From NCBI GenBank assembly GCA_902766515.1, contig CACXEB010000221.1, forward strand, positions 1-10,621: DNA of 10,621 bases, in the 5' to 3' direction. Both the position numbers and the translations under genes were made by a program. The stretch comes from an uncultured Eubacteriales bacterium (lineage in GTDB: Bacteria; Bacillota_A; Clostridia; Christensenellales; Aristaeellaceae). The notes under the pieces were generated by a model, which did not search any database, was not told the origin of the DNA, and saw nothing but the letters and a program-made list of their open reading frames with translations. Below, piece by piece: positions 1 to 5,551 of this stretch. Positions within the stretch are counted from its first letter, which is position 1. The number at the start of each line of letters is the position of its first letter.

Positions 1-640
1 ACTGCTCCCACTTGTTGGCGCCGTCGATGGTCGCCGCCTCGTACAGGGTGGGATCGATGGAAGCGATCGCGCCGATGAACAGCACCATGTTCTGCCCGCA
101 GTATTTCCAGACGGAGGTGAAGACCAGCGACCAGTTGTTGACGCTCTGGTCGCGCAGCCAGTAGGGGATGCTGGTCAATGGTATGCCGAACGCCTGCAGC
201 ACCGTATCCAGCACGAACCCGCGGGTGTAGAAGAACTTGAAGATGAAGCCGATGGCGATGCCGTTGACCAGGAAGGGGAAGAACATGATGCCCTTGAACA
301 GCCCGCTTCCCCTGATGCCGGAGGTCAGCAGCGTGGCGAAAAACAGCGCCAGCGCCAGCTGGACCACCGCGCCGGCCATGTAATACAGGCTCAGCAGCAT
401 GGCGCCGACGTACTCGTCCTTTTTGAAGATCTTCAGGTAGTTGTCAAAGCCCACGTACCCCTTGTTCTTCGTATAGCTCATGTCATAGAAGCTGAACTTG
501 ATCATCTTGATAAAGGGGACGTACGTAAACAGGGCGAGCAGGAAGAGCGGGACCACCGAAAACGTCGTGATCAGGAGCACCTTCTGCCAGTTTACCTTCT
601 TCCTGCGCTGACGCAGGTCGGCTGCCGCTACGGTCGACAC
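1..640 (-). CDS. Sugar ABC transporter permease, MalF/UgpA type (partial, 3' end outside window)
   Basis: This is an inner-membrane permease subunit of a CUT1-family carbohydrate ABC importer. It would form the channel with a second permease (expected just beyond the window edge) and take substrate from the binding protein encoded upstream. I read 213 codons with no stop before the edge. Hydrophobic membrane segments lie at about residues 21-43, 78-105, 117-137 and 170-193, after a basic cytoplasmic start (RQRRKK, 10-15). The EAA loop that docks onto the ATPase is visible at 201-213 (EAATIDGANKWEQ). I chose the GTG at 640 because GGAGG at 653-649 lies 8 nt upstream of it; the in-frame GTG at 649 overlaps that ribosome site. 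It probably shares the promoter of the binding-protein gene, with a hairpin between them. The family is clear; the substrate cannot be read from this fragment. Confidence 0.9.
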   Translation of the reverse strand, partial: MSTVAAADLRQRRKKVNWQKVLLITTFSVVPLFLLALFTYVPFIKMIKFSFYDMSYTKNKGYVGFDNYLKIFKKDEYVGAMLLSLYYMAGAVVQLALALFFATLLTSGIRGSGLFKGIMFFPFLVNGIAIGFIFKFFYTRGFVLDTVLQAFGIPLTSIPYWLRDQSVNNWSLVFTSVWKYCGQNMVLFIGAIASIDPTLYEAATIDGANKWEQ

Positions 641-645
641 GTGAG

Positions 646-653
646 TCACCTCC
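646..653 (-). promoter_or_regulatory. Ribosome binding site deciding the permease start
   Basis: On the minus strand GGAGGTGA runs from 653 to 646. The GGAGG core (653-649) is 8 nt from the GTG at 640. The next in-frame GTG upstream, at 649, begins inside the site itself, so the shorter start is preferred. Confidence 0.7.
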
Positions 654-674
654 GGATGCTGGTCGGGTTGGATC

Positions 675-718
675 GGTGAAAGAAAGGGGCCACGGGAGTA
701 TCCTGTGGCCCCGTCACC
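675..718 (-). terminator. Hairpin between binding-protein and permease genes (partial terminator or mRNA-stabilising stem)
   Basis: A perfect 8-bp GC-rich inverted repeat pairs GGGGCCAC (686-693) with GTGGCCCC (705-712), with further pairing inside the loop. In the minus-strand transcript the stem is followed by TTTCTTTC (685-678), a short, interrupted U-rich run. An outer GGTGA/TCACC pair (675-679 with 714-718) could extend the stem and would sequester part of that run. It lies 21 nt past the binding-protein stop and about 35 nt before the permease start. Such stems in sugar-importer operons often lower downstream expression or protect the upstream message, so the binding protein is made in excess. 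That role is inferred; the pairing is seen directly. Confidence 0.5.
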
Positions 719-738
719 GGGTTGAGGGGTAGATCGGC

Positions 739-2064
739 TCAGCGGATCTCGACGTTCTTGTCTTCCTGGGCCTCGGTCCAGGCTTCGTTCCAGTCCGCCA
801 TGATGTCGTCAAAGTCCTTGGTGCCGTTGAACGCGTGCTCGATGATCTGCTGCACCTTGGTGTTGCCGCCGGCGTTGATGGCCAGCTCGCTCTCGCTGTT
901 CAGCTCGTTGAGCAGGTTTTCCTCACCGGGCAGAGCGGGTTCGTCAGACACCATGTCGATGCCCGCGAAGGCCGCGTACAGCGCCGGATACTCGCCGTTC
1001 TTGTCGATCGGGACGCCGCCCTCGGCGAAGGTGAAGCCGCTCTCGTGGGTGAGCCACTTGAGGTAGTACATCGCGGCCAGCTTCTGGGCGTCGGTCGCCT
1101 TCACGTTGATGCCGAAGTTGTAGTCGCCGCCGGCCGGCGCGTACTGCTTGCCGTTGACGGTGATGGGGAACGCCATGTAGCCGATATCCTCCGGCTTGTC
1201 GCCCGCTTCCTGCATCTGGGTGAACGCCCAGGAGCCCAGGACCATGGTGGCGATCTCGCCGCGGTTCATCATGCCCTTGCAGCCTTCCCAGTCGGTGGTG
1301 GTGTAGTCGTCCTCGATGAGGCCTTCCTTGACGGCGTCATACAGGATCTTGTACACGGCATAGGGGCCGGTGCCGTCGCCCTTGTTGGCGAACGGATCCT
1401 TGGTGTGGAGCAGGGTCTGGTTCATGTAGGCGGCATCGCCGGTCGCCGCGACGCCGATGTAAGCGTCCCAGGCGCCCATGGTCCAGCCGGCTGCGTAGTT
1501 GGTGTACAGCGGGATGGCGTCGGTCTTTTCCTTGACAGCCTTCAGCGCGGCGATGAACTCATCGGGCGTCTTGGGCAGCTCGGTGATGCCGGCAGCCGCG
1601 AAGACCGCCTTGTTGTACAGCACGCCGTTGGCGTTGCCGGTGGAAGGAAGGCCGTAGCAGATGCCGTCATAGGCCCAGCTGCTCATGAAGTTGTACAGGC
1701 CGTCCAGGGTCTCCAGGCTGCCCAGCGGCACGAAGTACTTGGCCAGCTCGTCCTTGTCGACGGTCGGGATGCCCATGATCGTCCAGTTGTCGGTGCCGAC
1801 CCGCAGCAGCGCGTTCTCGGCATAGTCCGTCACCAGGTCATAGGTGATGTTGATGTTCGGATAGATCGCCTGGAACTGCTTCACATAGCCGTCCAGCACT
1901 TCGCGGCGGTCGGTGCGGTGATACGCGAAGACCAGATCAGCGGCCAGGTCGGTGTTCTCACCGAGGACAATCTGATCGAATGTGGGCAGCTCATCCGCGG
2001 AAGCGAAGGAGGCCAGGCCCAGCAGCATGCAGAGCGCCAGCATCAGGGACAGGATCTTTTTCAT
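739..2064 (-). CDS. Extracellular solute-binding protein of a carbohydrate ABC importer (SBP family 1)
   Basis: This is the secreted receptor that would capture a sugar or oligosaccharide and deliver it to the permease encoded downstream. The 441-residue length is normal for family-1 binding proteins. Residues 1-23 form a signal peptide (KK, then a hydrophobic core, ending in ASA before D24), suited to signal peptidase I. There is no proper lipobox: Cys12 sits inside the hydrophobic core after L-A-L, so a lipid anchor is unlikely, which is unusual for a Gram-positive. Family features include the GLPSTGNANGVLYNK stretch (138-152), then AAGITELPKTPDEF (157-170), and a C-terminal YYLKWLTHESGFTFAEGG segment. 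The ATG at 2064 follows AGGAGG (2078-2073) by 8 nt. A consensus promoter and a palindrome lie upstream. The family is certain; the ligand is unknown. Confidence 0.92.
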   Translation of the reverse strand: MKKILSLMLALCMLLGLASFASADELPTFDQIVLGENTDLAADLVFAYHRTDRREVLDGYVKQFQAIYPNINITYDLVTDYAENALLRVGTDNWTIMGIPTVDKDELAKYFVPLGSLETLDGLYNFMSSWAYDGICYGLPSTGNANGVLYNKAVFAAAGITELPKTPDEFIAALKAVKEKTDAIPLYTNYAAGWTMGAWDAYIGVAATGDAAYMNQTLLHTKDPFANKGDGTGPYAVYKILYDAVKEGLIEDDYTTTDWEGCKGMMNRGEIATMVLGSWAFTQMQEAGDKPEDIGYMAFPITVNGKQYAPAGGDYNFGINVKATDAQKLAAMYYLKWLTHESGFTFAEGGVPIDKNGEYPALYAAFAGIDMVSDEPALPGEENLLNELNSESELAINAGGNTKVQQIIEHAFNGTKDFDDIMADWNEAWTEAQEDKNVEIR

Positions 2065-2072
2065 ACGACGTT

Positions 2073-2078
2073 CCTCCT
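2073..2078 (-). promoter_or_regulatory. Strong ribosome binding site of the binding-protein gene
   Basis: AGGAGG reads from 2078 to 2073 on the minus strand, 8 nt from the ATG at 2064. It is a perfect match to the anti-Shine-Dalgarno core and consistent with high expression of a binding protein. Confidence 0.85.
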
Positions 2079-2088
2079 TAGATTATTT

Positions 2089-2111
2089 GTTAAGTTACAT
2101 GTTAACTTAAC
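2089..2111. promoter_or_regulatory. Candidate operator: perfect 9-bp inverted repeat downstream of the sugar-transporter promoter
   Basis: GTTAAGTTA (2089-2097) and TAACTTAAC (2103-2111) are exact reverse complements around a 5-bp centre. The repeat starts about 11 bp downstream of the -10 box of the minus-strand promoter, over or just past the expected start site near 2115, a classic place for a repressor to block transcription. TGTTAA also recurs every 12 bp (2088, 2100, and TGTTAG at 2112). The AT-rich TTAA-containing arms loosely recall operators of ROK-family (XylR-like) repressors, but no regulator gene of that kind is in the window, so the binder is unknown. The symmetry is seen; the role is inferred. 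Confidence 0.6.
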
Positions 2112-2121
2112 TGTTAGCCTC

Positions 2122-2150
2122 ATTATAAACACCTGCTCAGATTTTGTCAA
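2122..2150 (-). promoter_or_regulatory. Consensus sigma-A-type promoter of the sugar-transporter unit
   Basis: On the minus strand TTGACA (2150-2145) and TATAAT (2127-2122) are separated by exactly 17 bp, so both boxes match the consensus perfectly. Transcription should start near 2115, giving a leader of about 50 nt before the ATG at 2064. The stretch upstream of the -35 (about 2151-2175) is A/T-rich with A runs on this strand and could act as an UP element. An unrestrained promoter this strong usually needs a repressor, which fits the palindrome at 2089-2111. Confidence 0.85.
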
Positions 2151-2196
2151 GAATCTTTGCATATATTTTTCTGAACTTTTTTTGCGGACGCTTTTT

Positions 2197-2221
2197 CACT
2201 TTACTTTGTCAAAGTATTGTG
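2197..2221. promoter_or_regulatory. Candidate his-operon operator: palindrome inside the promoter spacer
   Basis: The core TACTTTGTCAAAGTA (2202-2216) is a perfect 15-bp palindrome around T2209. Two mismatched pairs flank it, then CAC (2197-2199) and GTG (2219-2221) pair again, giving 11 matched of 12 possible... counted strictly, 10 of 12 base pairs about the centre. It covers the -35 box and the whole spacer up to the extended -10, so a bound protein would exclude RNA polymerase. The likely binder is the TrpR-family protein encoded immediately downstream. The TACT and AGTA half-sites resemble, from memory, those in the E. coli trp operator, which is suggestive only. Confidence 0.65.
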
Positions 2222-2228
2222 TTAAAAT
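2200..2228 (+). promoter_or_regulatory. Sigma-A-type promoter of the histidine operon, with extended -10
   Basis: TTTACT (2200-2205, 4 of 6 to consensus) and TAAAAT (2223-2228, 5 of 6) are 17 bp apart. TG at 2220-2221, one base before the -10, makes it an extended -10 promoter that can compensate for the weak -35. The start site should be near 2235, leaving a leader of only about 27 nt before the ATG at 2262, too short for a T-box, a His leader peptide or an attenuator. Control must therefore act mainly at initiation. Confidence 0.75.
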
Positions 2229-2261
2229 GCCACGCGTACCGTTGAAAGGGGGCGAAGGGCG

Positions 2262-2558
2262 ATGGCGTATGAACGCACGCAGGCGACAGACAGGCTGATG
2301 CAGGCGCTGGCTGACCTGCGCAGTCCGGAGGAGGCCTACCAGCTGCTGGAGGACCTGTGCACCGTCAAAGAGGTGCGCGACATGGCCCAGCGGCTGAATA
2401 TTGCCGAATTGCTGAGCCAGGGCACCAAATACCAGGACGTAGCCGATCAGACGGGCGTCAGCTCCGCCACGATCAGCCGCGTCAACCGCTGCCTGCATTA
2501 TGGGTCCGGCGGCTACCGGCGGGCGCTCGGGCGGCTCAGCGAGGAGGACCAGGCATGA
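2262..2558 (+). CDS. yerC: TrpR-family regulator, YerC/YecD type (probable histidine-operon repressor, HisR-like)
   Basis: This is a small cytoplasmic DNA-binding protein of 98 residues, the usual size for YerC/YecD proteins, which share the all-helical Trp-repressor fold. The helix-turn-helix lies at about residues 56-79, with YQDVADQTGVSSATISRVNR as its core; the preceding helices (residues 20-52, LLEDLCTVKEVRDMAQRLNIAELL) are the typical dimer and effector-binding part. The ATG at 2262 has AAAGGGGG (2245-2252) 9 nt upstream. It is the first gene of the his operon and its stop overlaps the hisZ start (ATGA). In Gram-positive bacteria members next to his genes have been proposed as histidine-responsive repressors (HisR). 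The palindrome in its own promoter fits autoregulation with histidine as co-repressor. The family is clear; the effector and target are inferred. Confidence 0.9.
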   Translation: MAYERTQATDRLMQALADLRSPEEAYQLLEDLCTVKEVRDMAQRLNIAELLSQGTKYQDVADQTGVSSATISRVNRCLHYGSGGYRRALGRLSEEDQA

Positions 2559-3652
2559 ACATTCCCGACCGGATCCTGAAGCCGGAGGAGCGCATCCTCT
2601 TTTCCCTGCGCGCGCTGTACGTGCAGCATGGATATGTACCTTATAAAATGCGCAAGTTTGAGTCCTATGACCTGTACGCGGGCAACAAGGACTTCCTGCC
2701 CTCCGAGCAGGTGATCGCCTTCACCGACACGGACGGGGCCCTGCTGGCGCTGAAGCCGGACGTGACGCTGTCCATCGTCCGCTCCGGCCGGGACGAGCCG
2801 GGCGTCGCCCAGAAGGTCTACTATCAGGAAAACGTCTACCGCCCCTCCAGCCAGGGCCAGGGTTTCCGTGAGATCACGCAGACCGGCGTGGAGTGCATCG
2901 GCGCCGTGGACGAGTACTGCATGGCAGAGGTGCTGATGCTGGCGGCGGAAAGCCTGCGCCGCATCAGTCCGCGCGCCGTGCTGCACCTGTCCCACATGGG
3001 ACTGGTCCGCCGGCTGATCCGCGACGCGGGGCTGACCGCCGCGCAGGAATCCCGGGCGGTCGAAGCGCTGTCTGCCCGTTCGGTCCACCAGCTGACCGCG
3101 CTCCAGGCGGAAGCGGGCCTTGCGGACGGCGCCCTCGGGCCGCTCATTCAGCTGATGCGCGCCCCGGACGACCTGCAGGCGGCGCTCGCCGCGCTGCCGG
3201 ATACCGAGGAATCGACCGCGCTCAGGCGCGTGGTCCTCGCCCTCCGGGATACGCCGGCCTTCGGGCTGCTGCGGCTGGACTTCACCACGGTCAACGACCT
3301 GGGTTACTACAACGGTCTCGTGTTCCGCGGCTATGTGCACGGCGTGCCGGAGCGGGTCATCGCCGGCGGCCAGTACGATCCCCTGCTGCCCAAGCTGGGC
3401 CGCAGCGGCGGGGCCATCGGCTTCGCCGTCTACCTGGACACGCTGGAACGGCTGCAGGAGCCGGACGGCCATCCGGACGCGGACATCCTGCTGGTCTATC
3501 CCGGCGACGCCGCGCCCGAAGCGGTGCTGAACGCCGTGTCCCGCCTGGGCGCGGACGGCGCGACGGTCTGCGCTCAGAAGACGGTGCCCGGCCGCGCGCG
3601 GTTCGGGCGGCGGGTCGACCTGTCGGAAAGCGGGGTGACGTCCCATGGCTGA
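2555..3652 (+). CDS. hisZ: ATP phosphoribosyltransferase regulatory subunit HisZ
   Basis: HisZ is a histidyl-tRNA-synthetase paralogue that joins short-form HisG into an active hetero-oligomer and mediates histidine feedback on the first committed step. The 365-residue product has recognisable class II synthetase motifs: motif 1 around 21-41, LKPDVTLSIVR (66-76), a motif 2 region (87-109) and GGQYDPLLPKLG (271-282). Residues needed for aminoacylation are altered: the RGLDYY histidine-binding motif reads NDLGYY (247-252), and the motif 3 GLER is YLDT (293-296). This, with its place next to a short hisG, supports HisZ rather than HisRS. The tail after motif 3 (about 70 residues) is shorter than a full anticodon-binding domain. 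The ATG at 2555 follows GAGGAGG (2541-2547) and overlaps the yerC stop; the upstream in-frame ATG at 2357 lies inside yerC and is not used. The end overlaps hisG by 8 nt. Confidence 0.95.
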   Translation: MNIPDRILKPEERILFSLRALYVQHGYVPYKMRKFESYDLYAGNKDFLPSEQVIAFTDTDGALLALKPDVTLSIVRSGRDEPGVAQKVYYQENVYRPSSQGQGFREITQTGVECIGAVDEYCMAEVLMLAAESLRRISPRAVLHLSHMGLVRRLIRDAGLTAAQESRAVEALSARSVHQLTALQAEAGLADGALGPLIQLMRAPDDLQAALAALPDTEESTALRRVVLALRDTPAFGLLRLDFTTVNDLGYYNGLVFRGYVHGVPERVIAGGQYDPLLPKLGRSGGAIGFAVYLDTLERLQEPDGHPDADILLVYPGDAAPEAVLNAVSRLGADGATVCAQKTVPGRARFGRRVDLSESGVTSHG

Positions 3653-4274
3653 ACCGCTGACCATTGCCCTGCCCAAGGGGCGCCTCGGCGAAAAAGTATA
3701 CAGGCTGTTCGCCAAGGCCGGTTATCCCTGCGATGAAGTGCTCGCGGACACCCGCAAGCTGATCTTTGACAACGAAGCCCTGCAGGTCCGCTATTTCTGG
3801 GCCAAGCCCTCGGACGTATCCATCTACGTGGAGCAGGGCGCGGCGGACATCGGTGTGGCGGGCAAGGACATCCTGCTGGAATATCGCCCCGACGTGTATG
3901 AGCTGATGGACCTCAAAACCGGCCGCTGCCGCATGGCGGTCGCCGCGCCGGAGGGCGCCTGGCTGGATCCGGAGCGCACGCTGCGGGTCGCCACCAAGTT
4001 TTCGCGCATCGCCAAGGACTACTACGCTTCCCTGGGCCGCGACATCGAGATCATCCACCTGAACGGGTCCATCGAGATCGCGCCGCTGCTCCGGCTGTCG
4101 GACGTCATCGTGGACATCGTCGAAACGGGGACCACCCTCCGGGAAAACCACCTGGAGGTCATCGACACGGTCGCCGAAATCAGCGCGCGCCTGATCGCCA
4201 ACAAAGCGTCGTACGCGTTCAAACGCGGCCGCCTGGCCCCGCTGCTGCAGGCGCTGGAGGAGGAAATACAATGA
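3645..4274 (+). CDS. hisG: ATP phosphoribosyltransferase, short form (EC 2.4.2.17)
   Basis: This catalytic subunit joins ATP and PRPP to give phosphoribosyl-ATP, the first step of histidine synthesis. At 209 residues it is the short form, lacking the C-terminal ACT-like histidine-binding domain of long HisG, so it depends on HisZ for activity and feedback. The N-terminal LTIALPKGRLGE (5-16) and the PRPP-binding loop DIVETGTTLREN (157-168) are characteristic; GAADIGVAGKDIL (65-77) is another conserved core stretch. The start lies within the last codons of hisZ (8-nt overlap) behind a modest GGGGTGA (3632-3638), so translational coupling to hisZ is likely, which would help keep the two subunits in balance. 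The stop overlaps the hisD start (ATGA). Confidence 0.97.
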   Translation: MAEPLTIALPKGRLGEKVYRLFAKAGYPCDEVLADTRKLIFDNEALQVRYFWAKPSDVSIYVEQGAADIGVAGKDILLEYRPDVYELMDLKTGRCRMAVAAPEGAWLDPERTLRVATKFSRIAKDYYASLGRDIEIIHLNGSIEIAPLLRLSDVIVDIVETGTTLRENHLEVIDTVAEISARLIANKASYAFKRGRLAPLLQALEEEIQ

Positions 4275-5551
4275 TACGGATACTGAAAATGGGCGAGGTG
4301 GCGCCGGAAGAGGTTTTCGCCCGGTCTTCCGCCGGCACGGACGTGTCCGGCACGGTCCGGGACATCCTGGAGGACGTGCGCCTGCACGGCGACGAAGCGC
4401 TCCGGCGCTATACCGAGCGCTTTGACGGCGTGAAGCTGGACAGCCTGGAGGTCAGCCCCGCGGAAACGCAGGCCGCGCTGGACGGGGCGGACCCGGACTT
4501 CATGCGCGTGCTGGAGCGCGCGGCTGCCCGTATCCGCCGATTCCATGAAGCCCAGAAGCGCCAGGGCTTCGTCCAGATGCCGGAGCCCGGCGTGGTCATG
4601 GGCCAGCGCATCACCCCCGTGGACCGCGCGGGCCTCTACGTGCCCGGCGGCACCGCGGCCCTGTCCTCCACCGTGCTGATGGATACGATCCCCGCCCGCA
4701 TCGCCGGGGTGCCGGAGGTCGTGATGATGACCCCGCCCGGCAGGGACGGCAGGGTGCATCCCGCCATCCTGTGCGCCGCGCATGTGGCGGGCGTGAGCCG
4801 CATCTTCAAGGCCGGCGGCGCGCAGGCCATCGCCGCGCTCGCCTACGGCACCGAAACCGTCCCCCGCGTGGACAAGATCGTCGGCCCCGGCAACGTCTTC
4901 GTCGCCGAAGCCAAGCGCCAGGTCTACGGGCTGGTGTCCGTGGACATGATCGCCGGTCCCAGCGAGATCCTGATCGTCGCGGACGGGCGGACCGATCCCG
5001 CCCACGCGGCGGCGGACCTGCTGTCCCAGGCGGAGCATGACCGGATGGCCAGCGCCGTGCTGGTGACGGACAGCGAAGCGCTGGCCCTGCAGGTGCAGGC
5101 GGAGATCGAGCGCCAGCTGCCGCTGCTCGAGCGGGAAGCGATCGCGCGCGATGCCATTGAGCGCAACGGCAAGATCATTGTGACGGACGACCTCCGCCAG
5201 GCCATCGCCGTATCCAACGAGCTGGCGCCGGAGCACCTGGAGCTGTGCGTCGACCAGCCCTTCGACTGGCTGAGCGAGGTGAAGCACGCGGGCTCCGTCT
5301 TCCTGGGCCGGGACTGCCCCGAAGCCCTCGGCGACTACCTCGCCGGTCCCAACCACACCCTGCCCACGAGCGGCACGGCGCGGTTTTCCAGCCCGCTGTC
5401 GGTGGATGACTTCATTAAAAAAACCCAGTTCACCTATTTCACCCGGGACGCGCTCCGGGACGTCGCCCAGGACGTGGCGCGGTTCGCCCGCGCGGAGGGC
5501 CTGACCGGCCATGCCCGCAGCGCCCTGATCCGCACGGAGGAACTGCCATGA
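4271..5551 (+). CDS. hisD: Histidinol dehydrogenase (EC 1.1.1.23)
   Basis: This zinc enzyme performs the last two NAD-dependent oxidations, histidinol to histidinal to histidine. The 426-residue length is normal. The family signature spans about 202-237 (KIVGPGNVFVAEAKR onward to AGPSEILIVAD). The four expected zinc ligands are present by motif: Q253 and H256 (LLSQAEHD), D355 (ALGDYLAGPNHTLPT) and H414 (LTGHARS). The catalytic Glu-His pair is E321-H322 (LAPEHLEL). The ATG follows AGGAGG (4258-4263) by 7 nt and overlaps the hisG stop; the end overlaps the hisC start, also ATGA. A run of seven A (5417-5423, Lys-Lys codons) stands out in this GC-rich gene, but the frame is intact. Confidence 0.98.
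   Translation: MIRILKMGEVAPEEVFARSSAGTDVSGTVRDILEDVRLHGDEALRRYTERFDGVKLDSLEVSPAETQAALDGADPDFMRVLERAAARIRRFHEAQKRQGFVQMPEPGVVMGQRITPVDRAGLYVPGGTAALSSTVLMDTIPARIAGVPEVVMMTPPGRDGRVHPAILCAAHVAGVSRIFKAGGAQAIAALAYGTETVPRVDKIVGPGNVFVAEAKRQVYGLVSVDMIAGPSEILIVADGRTDPAHAAADLLSQAEHDRMASAVLVTDSEALALQVQAEIERQLPLLEREAIARDAIERNGKIIVTDDLRQAIAVSNELAPEHLELCVDQPFDWLSEVKHAGSVFLGRDCPEALGDYLAGPNHTLPTSGTARFSSPLSVDDFIKKTQFTYFTRDALRDVAQDVARFARAEGLTGHARSALIRTEELP

Noticed and set aside
2139..2156. TTTGTCAA at 2143-2150 flanked by AGATT/AATCT, as a second copy of the his operator
   Set aside because: It is fully explained as the TTGACA -35 box of the minus-strand promoter. The similarity to the operator core is short and the symmetry is weak.
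2229..2261. T-box, histidine leader peptide or attenuator ahead of the his operon
   Set aside because: The expected leader is only about 27 nt, with no His codon run and no terminator stem.
835..2298. Long plus-strand open frame opposite the sugar-binding protein gene
   Set aside because: Its translation is low-complexity and rich in V, G, A, R, D and H, typical of the antisense of a GC-rich gene. It has no domain, and it runs through both promoters.
2357..2554. N-terminal extension of hisZ from the ATG at 2357
   Set aside because: It would overlap most of yerC, and its translation (R/Q/G/P-rich) does not look like HisZ. The ATG at 2555 has a good GAGGAGG 7 nt upstream and gives the expected N-terminus.
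2555..3652. Histidyl-tRNA synthetase (HisRS) for this gene
   Set aside because: Catalytic motifs are altered, the anticodon-binding domain is reduced, and it precedes a short hisG, which requires HisZ.
5417..5423. Run of seven A in hisD as a possible slippage or frameshift site
   Set aside because: The frame is intact on both sides (FIKKTQF), the protein is complete with all zinc ligands, and no alternative product is suggested.
4022..5512. Long minus-strand open frame opposite hisD and the hisG end
   Set aside because: It is antisense to well-supported enzymes with intact active sites. The composition is that of a GC shadow and no family is recognisable.
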